Shown here: one piece after another, positions 16,374 to 25,226 of the stretch
How positions within the stretch are numbered: the first letter of the stretch is position 1
How the letters are laid out: every line of letters begins with the position of its first letter
From: Streptomyces lydicus
GTDB taxonomy: Bacteria; Actinomycetota; Actinomycetes; Streptomycetales; Streptomycetaceae
Direction of reading: 5' to 3'
Length of the DNA: 64,000 nucleotides
Assembly: GCF_001729485.1 (NCBI RefSeq)
Contig: NZ_CP017157.1
Span: 2,914,001 to 2,978,000 of the forward strand
Translations under genes and position numbers: made by a program
Notes under the pieces: generated by a model
What the model saw: only the letters and a program-made list of their open reading frames with translations
The model's database searches: none
What the model was told of the DNA's origin: nothing

Positions 16374-17692
16374 GAGGGCTCCCTCGTCGTCGGGTCCGGC
16401 CGCCGCTCGGCGGCCGGCTGCGGCCACAGGTCCTCCGGGGCCAGTTCGGCCACCGCGTACTTGCCCAAGGCACTGACCAGGAGCCGCAGTTCGAGCTCCA
16501 GGCAGGCGGTCAGCCGGATCAGCCCGCGGTCCGGGTCCTCGTCCGCGGCCAGCAGCGCCGCCCGGCCCAGACCGGCCGCGCGGGCACCCAGGGCCAGGCT
16601 CCTGGCCACCCGGCCGCCCTCCCACATCCGCCCGCTGACCAGCAGCGGGTGCGCCCCCGGACCGATCCGGCGCAGGCACTCGCCCAGGGGCAGCCCGACT
16701 CCGTCGAGGAAGGCGTGCGGTGCCCAGCCGGTGCCGCCCTCGGCGCCGTCGACGGTCACCGCGTCGGCACCGGCCTGCCATGCCACCGCCGCGGCCCGGT
16801 CCACGTCCCGGCCCGGGAAGAGCTTCACCCATACCCGGACCCGCGGATAGTTGCTGCGCATGAAGCGGATCTGCTGGCGCAGGATCTCCTCGGTGACGGT
16901 CCCCGGTGCGCTGCAGCGCAGCACGTCGCCCTTCTCGCCGAGGGTGTCCCGCACCCGGTAGCGGTCGGCCAGCCGGTCCGCTTCGGCCGCGTCCACCAGC
17001 GTCATCCCGCCCAGGCCCGGTTTGGCGCCCTGGCCGACCTTGAGCTCGAAGGCCAGCCGCCCGGAGGCCAGCAGCGGCTGGACGTGCGGGTCGCTGTGCA
17101 GCAGGTTCCACACCTCGGCGTCGGCGTCCTCGGTGCTCTGCTGCACGGCGACGCCACCGGCGCCGTCGGGCAGTTCGTCGGCGTACGCGCGGATGCGGCG
17201 CAGCAGGCCGGAGGCGGCGCCGGCGCCGTCGGACGCGGTGCCGGGCCGTCCGTAGCCGCTGACGGGCAGCACGTTCTCCCCGATGACCAGGGGCAGGCCG
17301 AGGCGTCCCGCCTGCCGGCCGACGGCGGTGCCGAGGCCGTCGCCGGCGGCGCGGGTCGAGCCGAACGCCGAGACGTACAGCGGCAGTGGGGCGTGGAAGC
17401 CGCCGATGTCGGTGGTCAGGTCGACATCGGAGTGCTGGGGCTCGCGGCCGAGTTCGATGAGCTTTTCCAGCCGCCGCGGCATGAACACCGGCGGCACCAG
17501 ACGCCCGGTCTCCAGCAGGTCACCGGGCGCGCCGTACGGGGCGCCCGCTTCGGGTGCGCCGGGGGTCGCGCCGAGCAGCGCGTGTCCGTAGCCGGACAGC
17601 GGCGGGAAGGCCGCGGCGGTGCCCGAGCGGGCCCGCTCACGCACCGCCGCCTCGGGGAACCCCGGGGCCGACAGGCCGCCGGCGCCGGTCAC
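16370..17692 (-). CDS. slgE3: FMN-dependent glutamate synthase-like protein
   Basis: 440 aa corresponding to the FMN/synthase (GltB2) domain of glutamate synthases. It has the barrel segments [41 protein letters not shown] and a C-terminal helical tail. The published SlgE3 is called a ferredoxin-dependent glutamate synthase feeding the mutase. No class II glutaminase domain is present and I see no clustered Cys for an Fe-S centre, so the ammonia donor and electron path are unclear. GTG 17692 overlaps the slgZ stop, and the stop overlaps slgN1 (GTGA both times). Confidence 0.88.
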   Translation of the reverse strand: MTGAGGLSAPGFPEAAVRERARSGTAAAFPPLSGYGHALLGATPGAPEAGAPYGAPGDLLETGRLVPPVFMPRRLEKLIELGREPQHSDVDLTTDIGGFHAPLPLYVSAFGSTRAAGDGLGTAVGRQAGRLGLPLVIGENVLPVSGYGRPGTASDGAGAASGLLRRIRAYADELPDGAGGVAVQQSTEDADAEVWNLLHSDPHVQPLLASGRLAFELKVGQGAKPGLGGMTLVDAAEADRLADRYRVRDTLGEKGDVLRCSAPGTVTEEILRQQIRFMRSNYPRVRVWVKLFPGRDVDRAAAVAWQAGADAVTVDGAEGGTGWAPHAFLDGVGLPLGECLRRIGPGAHPLLVSGRMWEGGRVARSLALGARAAGLGRAALLAADEDPDRGLIRLTACLELELRLLVSALGKYAVAELAPEDLWPQPAAERRPDPTTREPS

Positions 17693-18669
17693 AACGACAC
17701 CACGCCGGGGATCTTCGGGAACGCGGTGGCCTCCCAGACCGCGTCCAGGCCGCACACGTAGCGGGTCAGCCGCTCGATGCCGATGCCGAACCCGGCACTG
17801 GCCGGAATGCCTTCCCGGGCCACCTCCAGGAAGTGCTGGTACTTGCCGGGGTTCTCGCCGGTCTCCCGCATCCGGGTGACGATCCGCGCGTGGTCGAACT
17901 CCCGCTCCGCGCCGCTGATCAGCTCGCCGAATCCCTCGGCCGCCAGCAGGTCGAAGTTCCGCAGGGTGCCGGGCACTTCGGGGTCCTCGCGGTCGTAGAA
18001 ACCGCGCGAGCCCTTCGGGTAGCCGGTGACGAAGAACGGGCGGGTGGCCTTGCGGGACAGCATCGCCTCGCCCTCCCAGTCGATCTCCGCGTCCGGGTTC
18101 TGCTCGTGTCCGAGGACGGCCAGATCGGCGACCGCCGTGGCGTGGCTGAGGCGGTCGAAGGGCCGGGCGAGCAGGTCGGTGAAGGCGTCCGGGTCCCGGC
18201 CGAGCACGTCGAGGTCCTCGGGCAGCTGCTCGGTGACCGTCCGCACCGCGGCACGGACGAGGTCCTCGGCGACGCCCATCGCGTCCTGCGCGCCGGCGCC
18301 CGCGATCTCCACGTCGAACTGGTGGAACTCGGCGAGGTGCCGCTGGGTCGAGCAGGTCTCCGGGGGCTCCAGGCGGACGTTGGGCGCCACGCAGAAGATC
18401 TTGTCGAAGGTCAGCAGCGCCGCCTGCTTGTACATGATGGCGCTGGTCATCAGCTTGTAGCGGTGCCCGTAGTAGTCGACGTCGACCTGCTTGGCGCCGC
18501 GTCCGCCCGGGTCGGTGGCCGGGCCGATGACGGGCGGCAGCAGCTCGACGAAGCCGAGCGCGCGCAGATGGTCGCGGGCCGCGGAGACGATCTGCTGCTG
18601 GATGCGCAGAACGGCGCGGGTGCGGGGGCTGTCGAGGTGCTTCCGGGGTGAGGGCGGCAGCTGGCTCAT
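17689..18669 (-). CDS. slgZ: Asparaginyl-tRNA synthetase-like amide-forming enzyme
   Basis: 326-aa class II synthetase catalytic core of the Asp/AsnRS family. Motif 2 lies around RLEPPETCSTQRHLAEFHQF and motif 3 is GFGIGIERLTRYVCGL. A genuine AsnRS has an N-terminal OB-fold anticodon domain and about 430-460 residues; here the core begins almost at residue 1, so it is not a translation enzyme. It resembles the archaeal asparagine synthetase derived from AspRS. The literature implicates SlgZ with a methyltransferase in tailoring the 3-methylaspartate side chain (amide, then N-methylamide). RBS GGAG before ATG 18669. Confidence 0.93.
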   Translation of the reverse strand: MSQLPPSPRKHLDSPRTRAVLRIQQQIVSAARDHLRALGFVELLPPVIGPATDPGGRGAKQVDVDYYGHRYKLMTSAIMYKQAALLTFDKIFCVAPNVRLEPPETCSTQRHLAEFHQFDVEIAGAGAQDAMGVAEDLVRAAVRTVTEQLPEDLDVLGRDPDAFTDLLARPFDRLSHATAVADLAVLGHEQNPDAEIDWEGEAMLSRKATRPFFVTGYPKGSRGFYDREDPEVPGTLRNFDLLAAEGFGELISGAEREFDHARIVTRMRETGENPGKYQHFLEVAREGIPASAGFGIGIERLTRYVCGLDAVWEATAFPKIPGVVSL

Positions 18670-18752
18670 GTGCCTTTACTCCGTGGGGTGCTGACGGGGC
18701 CGGGGGCCCGCGCGTGGTGCGGCCGGTGAGGTTCGGGGCGGGGCGGGGGCGT

Positions 18753-19274
18753 TCAGGGGCGGAGGGCGAACTCCGCCCGGAACCCGAAGAATCCGCTGGG
18801 CGCGTCCTGGACCTGGCTGAAGCGGACATCGCCGCGGGCGCCGCGGTACTTGCCGGACCCGCCGGTGACCACGCCCTCGAAGGAGTAGTCGGCGGCGGCG
18901 CCGGGACGGGCCTTCTTCGCGCCGGTGACGGTGTCGAAGGGCAGCAGCTGGCTCACGCTGAGCTGGCCGCCGGGGAGCTTCCACATGCTGGTGCACTGGG
19001 CCGCCCACATGTGGCCCTCGAAGTGGGCCTTGACGATGGCGCACTGGCCGCCGGTCTCACCGATCTTCTTCCGGGCCGTGTCGGTGATGTCGGCGTAGCT
19101 GGTGAACGAGGTGCCCACCTTCGCGTCCGCCGGTATCGCGATGTCGGTGATCTGCTCCTCCACCACCAGGGAGGGTCTCGGGGCGGCGGAGCCACCGGGG
19201 TCGGCCACCGCCACGCCGACGGTTGCGGCAAGGGCCAGGGCGGCGGCACCGAGGCCGAGGACGACTCGTTTCAT
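18753..19274 (-). CDS. Secreted allene-oxide-cyclase-barrel-like protein
   Basis: 173 aa with a clear signal peptide (KR then a hydrophobic stretch to AVA, cleavage near residue 24) and a ~145-residue beta-barrel domain of the allene oxide cyclase/dirigent type. The typical segment GGSGKYRGARGDVRF lies near the C-terminus. It sits between slgG and slgZ on the same strand, with a good GGAGGAAT RBS. AOC-type barrels serve as cyclases in several polyketide pathways, but the export signal is unusual for a tailoring enzyme. The function is unknown; ketal shaping, product binding or an unrelated secreted role are all possible. Confidence 0.8.
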   Translation of the reverse strand: MKRVVLGLGAAALALAATVGVAVADPGGSAAPRPSLVVEEQITDIAIPADAKVGTSFTSYADITDTARKKIGETGGQCAIVKAHFEGHMWAAQCTSMWKLPGGQLSVSQLLPFDTVTGAKKARPGAAADYSFEGVVTGGSGKYRGARGDVRFSQVQDAPSGFFGFRAEFALRP

Positions 19275-19387
19275 GATTCCTCCGGGACGTTGTGCGCGGC
19301 GTACCGGGGCACGCCGCGCGGTGCTGGGGACGGGCACAGCAGCGGGAACGGGCGGGCGGTCGGGAGTGCTCGGGGTGGTCCGGGCCG

Positions 19388-20563
19388 TCAGGACAGGAGG
19401 CGTACGAGGGAGGGCACGGTGTCCGCCGGTGCGGGCATGGCCTCGATCTCCGTCCGCACCTCCTCGGCGGCGGCGCGGTAGGCCGCGTCCTCCAGCAGCG
19501 CCGAGAGGTGATCGGTGGTGAAGGCGTCCAGCTCGACGCCGACGCCGACCCCGCGGCTGGCCACCGCCTTGGTGTTGAGCAGCTGTTCGTTGCCGTGCGG
19601 CACGATCAGCTGCGGTACGCCGCGGGCCAGCGCGGTGAAGGTCGTCCCGTCGCCGCCGTGGTGCACCACGGCGGCACAGGTCGGCAGGAGTTCGTGCAGC
19701 GGGATCCAGCCGGTGGGGCGGACGTTGGCGGGGAGGTCGCCCAGCGCCGACAGGTCGCTGTCGCCGACTGCCAGCACGATCTCCGCGCCGGTACGGGCCG
19801 CTTCGTGCACCACCCGCTTGAGGTGGCCCACGCCGTCCACGCCGGGGACCACCGTGCCCAGCGTGAGGCACACCCGGGGGCGTCCGGCCGGCCGGGTCAC
19901 CCAGTCCGGGAGGAGCCCGCCGCCGTTGTGCGGCAGATAGCGCATCGGCCGGGTGGTGGGCTCCGGCGCGACGACGCTGGGCGGCGCCATGCCGATGGCG
20001 ACGGCGGGCGGTTCGACGGCGGGTACGCCGTGATGCGCGGCCAGCCAGCGGGTGAACTGCGGGTGGAAGAAGCGGTCGACGCCCTGGAGATGAATCTCCA
20101 GCTGCACCCGGGGAATTCCGAGCCGGGTGGCCACCAGAGGGGCTCCGATATGTGACGGCTCATGGATGATGACGTCCGGGCGCCAGCGCCGGGCGATTTC
20201 CAGGTCGCCGTCCAGGGTGAGTTCGGCAAAACCCGCGAACGTTTCGGCGATGCGTGCCGCGTCCCGCGCGTCGATAATCTTGGCGGGGTCGAACATCCCC
20301 GAAAGATGGGCGATGCGCTCGCTTTCCCCTTCGGTTTCCCCGGGCGTCCCGGACCGAGTTCCGGGGCGGTTCACAAGGACCGCTTCCACGTCCGCTTCCG
20401 GGGCCGTATCGGCCATCGAGAGCCCCGATTCGGCGACCACTCGCGTCCGTTCACCGGTTCCGGTGTACAGAATCTCGTGCCCGGCCGACCGTAATGCCCA
20501 GGCCAACGGAATGGATGGCGAGATATGGCTGAAGCCGGACAGGAACATGAACAGCGCCCGCAT
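19388..20563 (-). CDS. slgG: Glycosyltransferase (L-rhodinosyl transfer)
   Basis: 391-aa GT1/MGT-type glycosyltransferase with a GT-B fold. It has an N-terminal acceptor domain (FSHISPSIPLAWAL) and the C-terminal donor motif VVHHGGDGTTFTALARGVPQ followed by HGNEQ. It is the only glycosyltransferase in the window and lies among the deoxysugar genes, so it should attach dTDP-L-rhodinose to the tetramic acid nitrogen, as assigned to SlgG. It is the first gene of the minus-strand operon slgG-AOC-slgZ-slgE3-slgN1, divergent from the second GH16 gene. Confidence 0.93.
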   Translation of the reverse strand: MRALFMFLSGFSHISPSIPLAWALRSAGHEILYTGTGERTRVVAESGLSMADTAPEADVEAVLVNRPGTRSGTPGETEGESERIAHLSGMFDPAKIIDARDAARIAETFAGFAELTLDGDLEIARRWRPDVIIHEPSHIGAPLVATRLGIPRVQLEIHLQGVDRFFHPQFTRWLAAHHGVPAVEPPAVAIGMAPPSVVAPEPTTRPMRYLPHNGGGLLPDWVTRPAGRPRVCLTLGTVVPGVDGVGHLKRVVHEAARTGAEIVLAVGDSDLSALGDLPANVRPTGWIPLHELLPTCAAVVHHGGDGTTFTALARGVPQLIVPHGNEQLLNTKAVASRGVGVGVELDAFTTDHLSALLEDAAYRAAAEEVRTEIEAMPAPADTVPSLVRLLS

Positions 20564-20670
20564 TACGCCCCCGAATAAAGGTTGTCACTCGTGCCGGTGC
20601 CGCTAAGCGGCCGCGCACAATGCTGCCCCGATGTGTCGCCGACACTAGCAGCGATGTCAATACCCGGAAT

Positions 20671-20726
20671 CTAGGGGTTAGTCAGGGGGGCTAGGGGTTA
20701 CGTCCATTGGGCGCCCGGCATACCGT
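20671..20726 (+). promoter_or_regulatory. Divergent promoter with CTAGGGGTTA repeats
   Basis: CTAGGGGTTA occurs twice exactly 20 bp apart (20671-20680 and 20691-20700), with AGGGGGG between. The proximal copy abuts a weak -35 (TTACGT, 20698-20703) 17 nt before -10 TACCGT (20721-20726). Its distance to -10 (29 nt) nearly equals that in the slgE1 promoter (30 nt). It is probably an activator site serving slgG and the long plus-strand operon. Confidence 0.6.
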
Positions 20727-20771
20727 GAGTCCGGTGAATGCACGTAGGTACGCTATCGCTGCGAGAGGCCG

Positions 20772-21626
20772 ATGACGACAGCCGATCCCAAAGATCGCAC
20801 CTTTTCCGCGACGCAGTGGCGCGTCCTGTTGCACGACGACTTCACGGGCCCGGCCGGCTCCCCGCCGGACGCCGGCCGCTGGCTGACGCGCACCGGCCGC
20901 CCCTTCGGCGCCGGGGTCGAGACGCACGCCGACGACAGCGCGCACGTGGCGCTCGACGGCGCCGGCCGGCTGACGATGACCGCCACCCGCGACGCGGCGG
21001 GCGGCTTCACGGCCGCCTGGCTCGAAAGCCGCCGGGAGGACCTGCTGCCGCCCAGCGGCGGAGCCCTGCGCATCCAGGCGCGGGTCCGCACCGCCCCGGG
21101 GCCCGGCCTGGACTGCGCCCTGTGGGCCTGGGGCAACCCGATGCGGCACCCGGAGCCCGGAGAGGCCGAACTGGACCGCTGGTTCCGGGCGGGCGAGATG
21201 GACGTGTTCGAGGTGCTCGGCTCCCAACCCGACCGGGTCCACGGCTCGTTGCACTCCCCGGCCTGCGACCAGCTGCCCTCCTGCGGCATCGGCGGCCACG
21301 GCGCGACCGTCGACGGCGCCCCGCTGAGCGACGGCTTCCACACCTACTCCATGGTCTGGACCCGCGACCCGGACACCGTCACCTGGCACATCGACGCCCG
21401 CCCCTACCTCAAGCTGACCCCCGAGGACACCACCCCGGAGGGCTGGCTCTTCAACCAGCCGGCACACCTGTGCCTGGCCATCATCATCGGCAGCCCGGGC
21501 GGCCCGGTGCCGCCGGGCACCCCGGACCCCGCCGCGTTCCCCGCCGGCATGCTCATCGACGAGATCACCGTCGCGGTGCGCGGCCCCAAGGACGCCACCG
21601 ACGCGGCCGGGGAGGCAGCGCGATGA
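20772..21626 (+). CDS. GH16-like enzyme, TrdE family (copy 2)
   Basis: 284-aa paralogue of the protein at 2031-2888, with the same layout, EMDVFE active-site motif (Glu142, Asp144, Glu147) and no signal peptide. It is the first gene of the 12-kb plus-strand operon and overlaps the following P450 (ATGA). Two copies may catalyse two different dehydration or cyclisation steps, or one may have taken over the double-bond formation known for TrdE in tirandamycin. It lies 37-40 bp after a CTAGGGG-type promoter. Confidence 0.85.
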   Translation: MTTADPKDRTFSATQWRVLLHDDFTGPAGSPPDAGRWLTRTGRPFGAGVETHADDSAHVALDGAGRLTMTATRDAAGGFTAAWLESRREDLLPPSGGALRIQARVRTAPGPGLDCALWAWGNPMRHPEPGEAELDRWFRAGEMDVFEVLGSQPDRVHGSLHSPACDQLPSCGIGGHGATVDGAPLSDGFHTYSMVWTRDPDTVTWHIDARPYLKLTPEDTTPEGWLFNQPAHLCLAIIIGSPGGPVPPGTPDPAAFPAGMLIDEITVAVRGPKDATDAAGEAAR

Positions 21627-22864
21627 CCGAGCGGACACCGGTCGCGGACGCCTTCGGCGACGCCGACTTCATGCAGGACCCGCACGCGGTCTACCGGCGG
21701 CTGCGCGAGCAGGGCCCGGTGCACCGCACCACGCTCCCCAAGGGCGTACCGCTCTTCGGCGGGCTGCCGGTGTGGGTGGTCAGCACGTATTCCGCGGTGC
21801 GCGCCGCGCTGACCGACCCCCGGCTGAGCACCGACCTCAAGCACACCAGCGCGCTGTTCGCCCGGCACGGCACCGACACCGCCGGCGGCGCGTTCGGCGC
21901 GGCACTCGCCCGGCACATGCTCCACTCCGACCAGCCGGACCACACCCGGCTGCGCAAACTGGTCAACAAGGCGTTCACGCCGGGCGCCGTGGACCGGCTG
22001 CGGCCGCGCATCGAGGACATCACCAGCGGCCTGCTGGACGCCATGAAGGGGCGCGAACAGGTCGACCTGCTGGAGGAGTTCGCCTTCCCGCTGCCGGTCA
22101 CCGTCATCTGTGAACTGCTCGGCGTCCCCGAGGCCGACCGGGCCGACTTCACGCGCTGGTCCCAGCGCCTGGTCTCCGGCCCCTCCGCCGAGGAGGTCGC
22201 CGCGGCCCAGGCGTCGATGGTCGGCTACCTGACCGAGCTGACCGCGGCCAAGCGCGCCGACCCGCAGGACGACATCCTCAGCGCCCTGGTCCAGGCCAGC
22301 GACGAGGGCGACCGCCTGGCCGACAGCGAACTGGTCCCGATGGCGTTCCTGCTGCTGGTCGGCGGGCACGAGACGACCACCAACCTGATCGGCAACGGCA
22401 CCCTCCACCTGCTGCGCGACCGCGCCAAGCTGCGTGCCCTGCTCGACGATCCGGCCCTGCTGCCCGGCGCGGTCGAGGAGTTCCTGCGCTTCGAGGGGCC
22501 CATCAAGCACGCCACGTTCCGGTACACCACCGACGAGGTCGAGCTGGGCGGCGTCCGCATCCCCGCCGGGGAACTGGTCCTGGTCTCCCTGGTGTCGGCC
22601 AACCGCGACGGCGAGCGCTTCACCGACCCCGACCGGCTCGACCTGACCCGCGCCCCCGGCGGCCACCTGGCCTTCGGCCACGGCATCCACTACTGCGTCG
22701 GCGCGCCCCTGGCCCGCCTCGAGGCGCAGATCGCCTTCCGCCAACTCCTGGAACGCCACCCGGACATGACGCTCGCGGCCGAGCCGACCGAGCTGTACTG
22801 GCGGGCCAGCACCCTGATGAGGGGCCTGCACTCGCTGCCCGTCCGCCTCGGGGGCGCCGGATGA
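21623..22864 (+). CDS. Cytochrome P450 (slgO-type tailoring oxidase, copy 2)
   Basis: 413-aa P450 with GGHETT (247-252), EEFLR, and the heme loop FGHGIHYCVG with Cys358. It is strongly similar along its length to the P450 at 4487-5731. It should carry out one of the two polyketide oxidations (epoxide or ketal-forming hydroxylation) attributed to SlgO1/SlgO2. ATG 21623 overlaps the GH16 stop, and the stop overlaps the 2,3-dehydratase. Confidence 0.93.
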   Translation: MTERTPVADAFGDADFMQDPHAVYRRLREQGPVHRTTLPKGVPLFGGLPVWVVSTYSAVRAALTDPRLSTDLKHTSALFARHGTDTAGGAFGAALARHMLHSDQPDHTRLRKLVNKAFTPGAVDRLRPRIEDITSGLLDAMKGREQVDLLEEFAFPLPVTVICELLGVPEADRADFTRWSQRLVSGPSAEEVAAAQASMVGYLTELTAAKRADPQDDILSALVQASDEGDRLADSELVPMAFLLLVGGHETTTNLIGNGTLHLLRDRAKLRALLDDPALLPGAVEEFLRFEGPIKHATFRYTTDEVELGGVRIPAGELVLVSLVSANRDGERFTDPDRLDLTRAPGGHLAFGHGIHYCVGAPLARLEAQIAFRQLLERHPDMTLAAEPTELYWRASTLMRGLHSLPVRLGGAG

Positions 22865-24213
22865 CCACCACCGCCGTACCGCCGCGGGCGCCCGCTTTCC
22901 AGGAATGGTTCGAGGCCCGCAAGAGCGCCCACGAGCACCGGGTACGGCCGCTGGCGCTGGACCGGCTCGACGGGTGGCGGTTCCACGAGGACACCGGGAA
23001 CCTCGTCCACCGCAGCGGTCGGTTCTTCACGGTCGAGGGGCTTAGGACCTACGTCGGCGAGGAGAGCCGGGCGCGCTGGAGCCGGCCGGTCATCGTGCAG
23101 CCGGAAACCGGCATCCTCGGCATCCTCGTCAAGCGGTTCGGATCCGTGCCGCACTGCCTGATGCAGGCGAAGATGGAGCCGGGCAACATCAACACGCTGC
23201 AGCTCTCGCCGACCGTCCAGGCCACCCGCAGTAACTACACCCGCGTCCACCAGGGCAATCGCGTCCCCTACCTGGAGCACTTCACCGCGCCCCGCCGCGG
23301 CCGGGTCCTGCTGGACGTCCTGCAGTCCGAACAGGGCGCGTGGTTCCTCGGGAAGCGCAACCGCAACATGATCGTCGAGGTGCAGCCGGACGAGGACGTG
23401 CCCGTCCTGGACGACTTCCGGTGGGTCGAACTGGCCGAACTCCGGTCCCTGCTGCACACCGACAACCTCGTCAACATGGACTCCCGCACCGTCCTGTCCG
23501 GCATGCCGCCGACCCCACCGGCGGCCGGCGCGGCCGGGACCGACGGTTTCTTCCGGCCCGCGCCGGACGGCCGCGCCCGGCACGACACCGCGTATCTGCG
23601 CAGCTGGTTCACCGAGGCCCGGACCGCGAACCCCTTGGTGCAGCGCCGGGTTCCGCTGGCGGACCTGGCCGACTGGGAGTACCGCGACGGGCGCCTCGCA
23701 CACCGGCAGGGCGGCCCGTTCACCGTCATCGGTGTCGACGTCGAGGCCGGCGGCCGTGAGGTGCCGCACTGGACCCAGCCCATGGTGGCCCCCACGGGCC
23801 GTGGACTGGCCGCCTTCCTCGTCCGTCGGCTCGACGGTGTGCCGCACGTGCTGGTCAAGGCCCATACCGAGCCCGGCACCTTCGACACGGTGGAGATCGG
23901 CCCGACCGTGCAGTGCGCACTCGGCCGGGACGACCGGGACGGCGCCGCCGAACGATCCCCGTACCTGGACCGGATCCGCACCGCCCCGCCGTCCGCCGTG
24001 CGCTTCGACGCCGTGCACTCCGAGGAGGGCGGGCGCTTCCACCACGCCGAGACCCGCTATGTGATCGCCGAGGCCGGCCCGGACGCGGAGCACGACGTGC
24101 CGGACACCCACGTGTGGATGACGGTGGAACAGCTCACCGGCTTCGTCCGCTGCGGCGGCCACGTCAATGTCGAAGCCCGCAGCCTGCTGGCGTGCCTGCA
24201 CACCCTGGGATGA
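22861..24213 (+). CDS. dTDP-4-keto-6-deoxyhexose 2,3-dehydratase
   Basis: 450-aa protein of the TylX3/Gra-type 2,3-dehydratase family, made of two homologous halves. Each has the pattern FFTVEG/FTVIGV, then RWSRPVIVQPETGILG-type and CLMQAKMEPGNINTLQLSPTVQ or LVKAHTEPGTFDTVEIGPTVQ segments. It removes the C-2 hydroxyl from dTDP-4-keto-6-deoxyglucose to give the 3,4-diketo sugar that the next gene reduces. Coupled on both sides by ATGA overlaps. Confidence 0.94.
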   Translation: MTTTAVPPRAPAFQEWFEARKSAHEHRVRPLALDRLDGWRFHEDTGNLVHRSGRFFTVEGLRTYVGEESRARWSRPVIVQPETGILGILVKRFGSVPHCLMQAKMEPGNINTLQLSPTVQATRSNYTRVHQGNRVPYLEHFTAPRRGRVLLDVLQSEQGAWFLGKRNRNMIVEVQPDEDVPVLDDFRWVELAELRSLLHTDNLVNMDSRTVLSGMPPTPPAAGAAGTDGFFRPAPDGRARHDTAYLRSWFTEARTANPLVQRRVPLADLADWEYRDGRLAHRQGGPFTVIGVDVEAGGREVPHWTQPMVAPTGRGLAAFLVRRLDGVPHVLVKAHTEPGTFDTVEIGPTVQCALGRDDRDGAAERSPYLDRIRTAPPSAVRFDAVHSEEGGRFHHAETRYVIAEAGPDAEHDVPDTHVWMTVEQLTGFVRCGGHVNVEARSLLACLHTLG

Positions 24214-25226
24214 GCACCGTGGCCGATCCGCAGCACCGTGAACCCCCGCTCCGCTTCGGCGTCCTGGGCTGTGCCGACATCGCCCGGCGCCGGGTGCTGC
24301 CGGCCCTGCTCCGGACCCCCGGGGCCCGGCTCGCCGCCGTCGCCAGCCGCGACCCCGGCCGGGCCCGGCAGGTCGCCGACACGTTCGGTTGCGCCCCGGT
24401 GGCCGGGTACCAGGCCCTGCTGGAACGCGACGACATCGACGCCGTGTACCTGCCACTGCCGCCGGCCCTGCACCCGGAGTGGATCCGGCGCGCCCTCACG
24501 GCCGGGAAGCACGTCCTCGCCGAGAAGCCGCTCACCACGAGCAGCGCCGAGACCGCCGAACTGACCGCGCTGGCCACCGCCTCGCAACGGGTCCTGGCAG
24601 AGAACGTGATGTTCGTGCACCACCCGCGGCACGAACGGGTACGCCGGCTCGTCGCCGACGGCGCCGTCGGGGTGCCGCAGACGTTCACCGCCGCCTTCAC
24701 CGTCCCCCGGCGGCCGCCGGGCGACATCCGGCTCTCCGCGGAGCTGGGCGGTGGCGCGCTGCTGGACATCGGCGGCTATCCGCTGCGCGCCGCCCAGTTC
24801 TTCCTCGGCCCGGATCTGCGGGTCGCCGGCGCGGCCCTGCGCACCGGCGAGGGGGCCGAGGTCGACTGCGGGGGCGGCGCGTTGCTGGTGTCCGGTGACG
24901 GGGCGACGGCCCAGCTCACCTTCGGCCTCGACCACGCCTATGTGAGCCGTTACGAGATCCTGGGCAGCACCGGCCGGATCACCGTCGACCGCGCCTTCAC
25001 CCCGCCCGCCGACCACGTCGGGGAGATCCGGCTGGACCGCGCCGACGGCACCGAGGTCCTCCCCACCCCCGCCGCCGACCAGTGCGTCAACACCCTCGCC
25101 GCCTTCGTCCGCGCCGTCCGCACCGGTGAACCGGCCGCCGGGCACGGGACGCTGCGGCGCCAGGCGGAGCTGATCGAGGAGATCCGCCGCGCCGCCGGGA
25201 CGACGGACCGGGAGCCGGGCCGGTGA
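24210..25226 (+). CDS. dTDP-sugar 3-ketoreductase (Gfo/Idh/MocA family)
   Basis: 338 aa with the N-terminal Rossmann motif GVLGCADIARRRVLPAL, the conserved AEKPLTTSSAET (catalytic Lys in EKP) and the family C-terminal domain. It reduces the C-3 keto group formed by the 2,3-dehydratase, which completes C-2 deoxygenation. The start overlaps the 2,3-dehydratase stop (ATGA), and the end overlaps the GTG of the next gene. Confidence 0.93.
   Translation: MSTVADPQHREPPLRFGVLGCADIARRRVLPALLRTPGARLAAVASRDPGRARQVADTFGCAPVAGYQALLERDDIDAVYLPLPPALHPEWIRRALTAGKHVLAEKPLTTSSAETAELTALATASQRVLAENVMFVHHPRHERVRRLVADGAVGVPQTFTAAFTVPRRPPGDIRLSAELGGGALLDIGGYPLRAAQFFLGPDLRVAGAALRTGEGAEVDCGGGALLVSGDGATAQLTFGLDHAYVSRYEILGSTGRITVDRAFTPPADHVGEIRLDRADGTEVLPTPAADQCVNTLAAFVRAVRTGEPAAGHGTLRRQAELIEEIRRAAGTTDREPGR

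Noticed and set aside
14673..17111. One 812-aa adenylation protein beginning at 17111
   Set aside because: The first ~245 residues are slgE3 read in another frame; MbtH begins at GTG 16373 with a GTGA overlap.
17689..18669. Second housekeeping asparaginyl-tRNA synthetase
   Set aside because: Only the catalytic core is present with no anticodon-binding domain, and it is coupled to slgE3 and slgN1.
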